Assembly (NCBI GenBank): GCA_023150495.1
Contig: JAKLKT010000196.1
Coordinates: 1-7,713, forward strand
DNA length: 7,713 bases
Direction: 5' to 3'
Origin: Planctomycetota bacterium
GTDB taxonomy: Bacteria > Planctomycetota > PLA2
The translations under genes and the position numbers were made by a program. Position 1 is the first letter of the stretch. The number at the start of each line of letters is the position of its first letter. Below are positions 7,685 through 7,713 of this stretch, piece after piece. The notes under the pieces were generated by a model. The model ran no database searches. It had not been told where the DNA came from and saw only the letters and a list, made by a program, of their open reading frames with translations.

Positions 7685-7713
7685 CTACACTTCGAGCGAG
7701 GCCGGCAGGTCCT
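7685..7713 (-). CDS. Possible C-terminal end of a gene beyond the window
   Basis: On the minus strand one frame from the window edge reads ...DLPASLEV and then TAG at 7687-7685, followed 2 bp later by a strong hairpin. Eight codons are too few to identify a protein or even to be sure the frame is coding; the position just before a terminator-like hairpin is the main support. Confidence 0.3.

Overview
The window is very GC-rich and densely coded. It looks like the chromosome of a Gram-negative-type bacterium that uses sigma-54. An NtrC-class activator with an intact sigma-54 contact loop, a lipobox on one protein, a periplasmic-type HtrA protease and a membrane-anchored PpiD-like chaperone all point that way. 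The short HEAT-repeat lipoprotein and the heavy use of GTG/TTG starts suggest Planctomycetota or a similar high-GC environmental phylum, but no rRNA or marker here proves this.

Layout, left to right. Bases 1-201 are non-coding, with a candidate plus-strand terminator, G/T homopolymers and a cluster of YTAAC words. A minus-strand block follows, read right to left: HEAT-repeat lipoprotein (4607-3924), soluble PAS histidine kinase (3885-2770), NtrC-type response regulator (2773-1424, overlapping the kinase by 4 bp), then HtrA-like protease (1191-202). A roughly 150-bp fold-back element (1271-1428) with perfect 12-bp inverted ends sits between the regulator and the protease, and its edge provides the regulator's stop codon. 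A short plus-strand pair, rnpA (4735-5139) and yidD (5136-5489), is transcribed divergently from that block. A long minus-strand PpiD/SurA-like chaperone gene (7552-5446) converges on yidD and overlaps its end by 44 bp. In this sequence it is broken by a one-base frameshift near 6244 and carries an in-frame 18-bp tandem repeat. At the right edge a strong GC hairpin (7641-7682) follows what may be the last codons of another minus-strand gene.

How the genes may work together. The kinase and regulator form an NtrB/NtrC-like two-component pair, translationally coupled, with a lipoprotein gene upstream in the probable same operon. HtrA protease, PpiD-like chaperone and YidD all deal with folding or insertion of envelope proteins. 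An envelope-quality-control neighbourhood is therefore a reasonable inference, but only the kinase-regulator pairing is strongly supported by the sequence. No clearly new multi-gene system is visible. The most unusual items are the fold-back element at the regulator's stop codon and the frameshifted, repeat-bearing chaperone.
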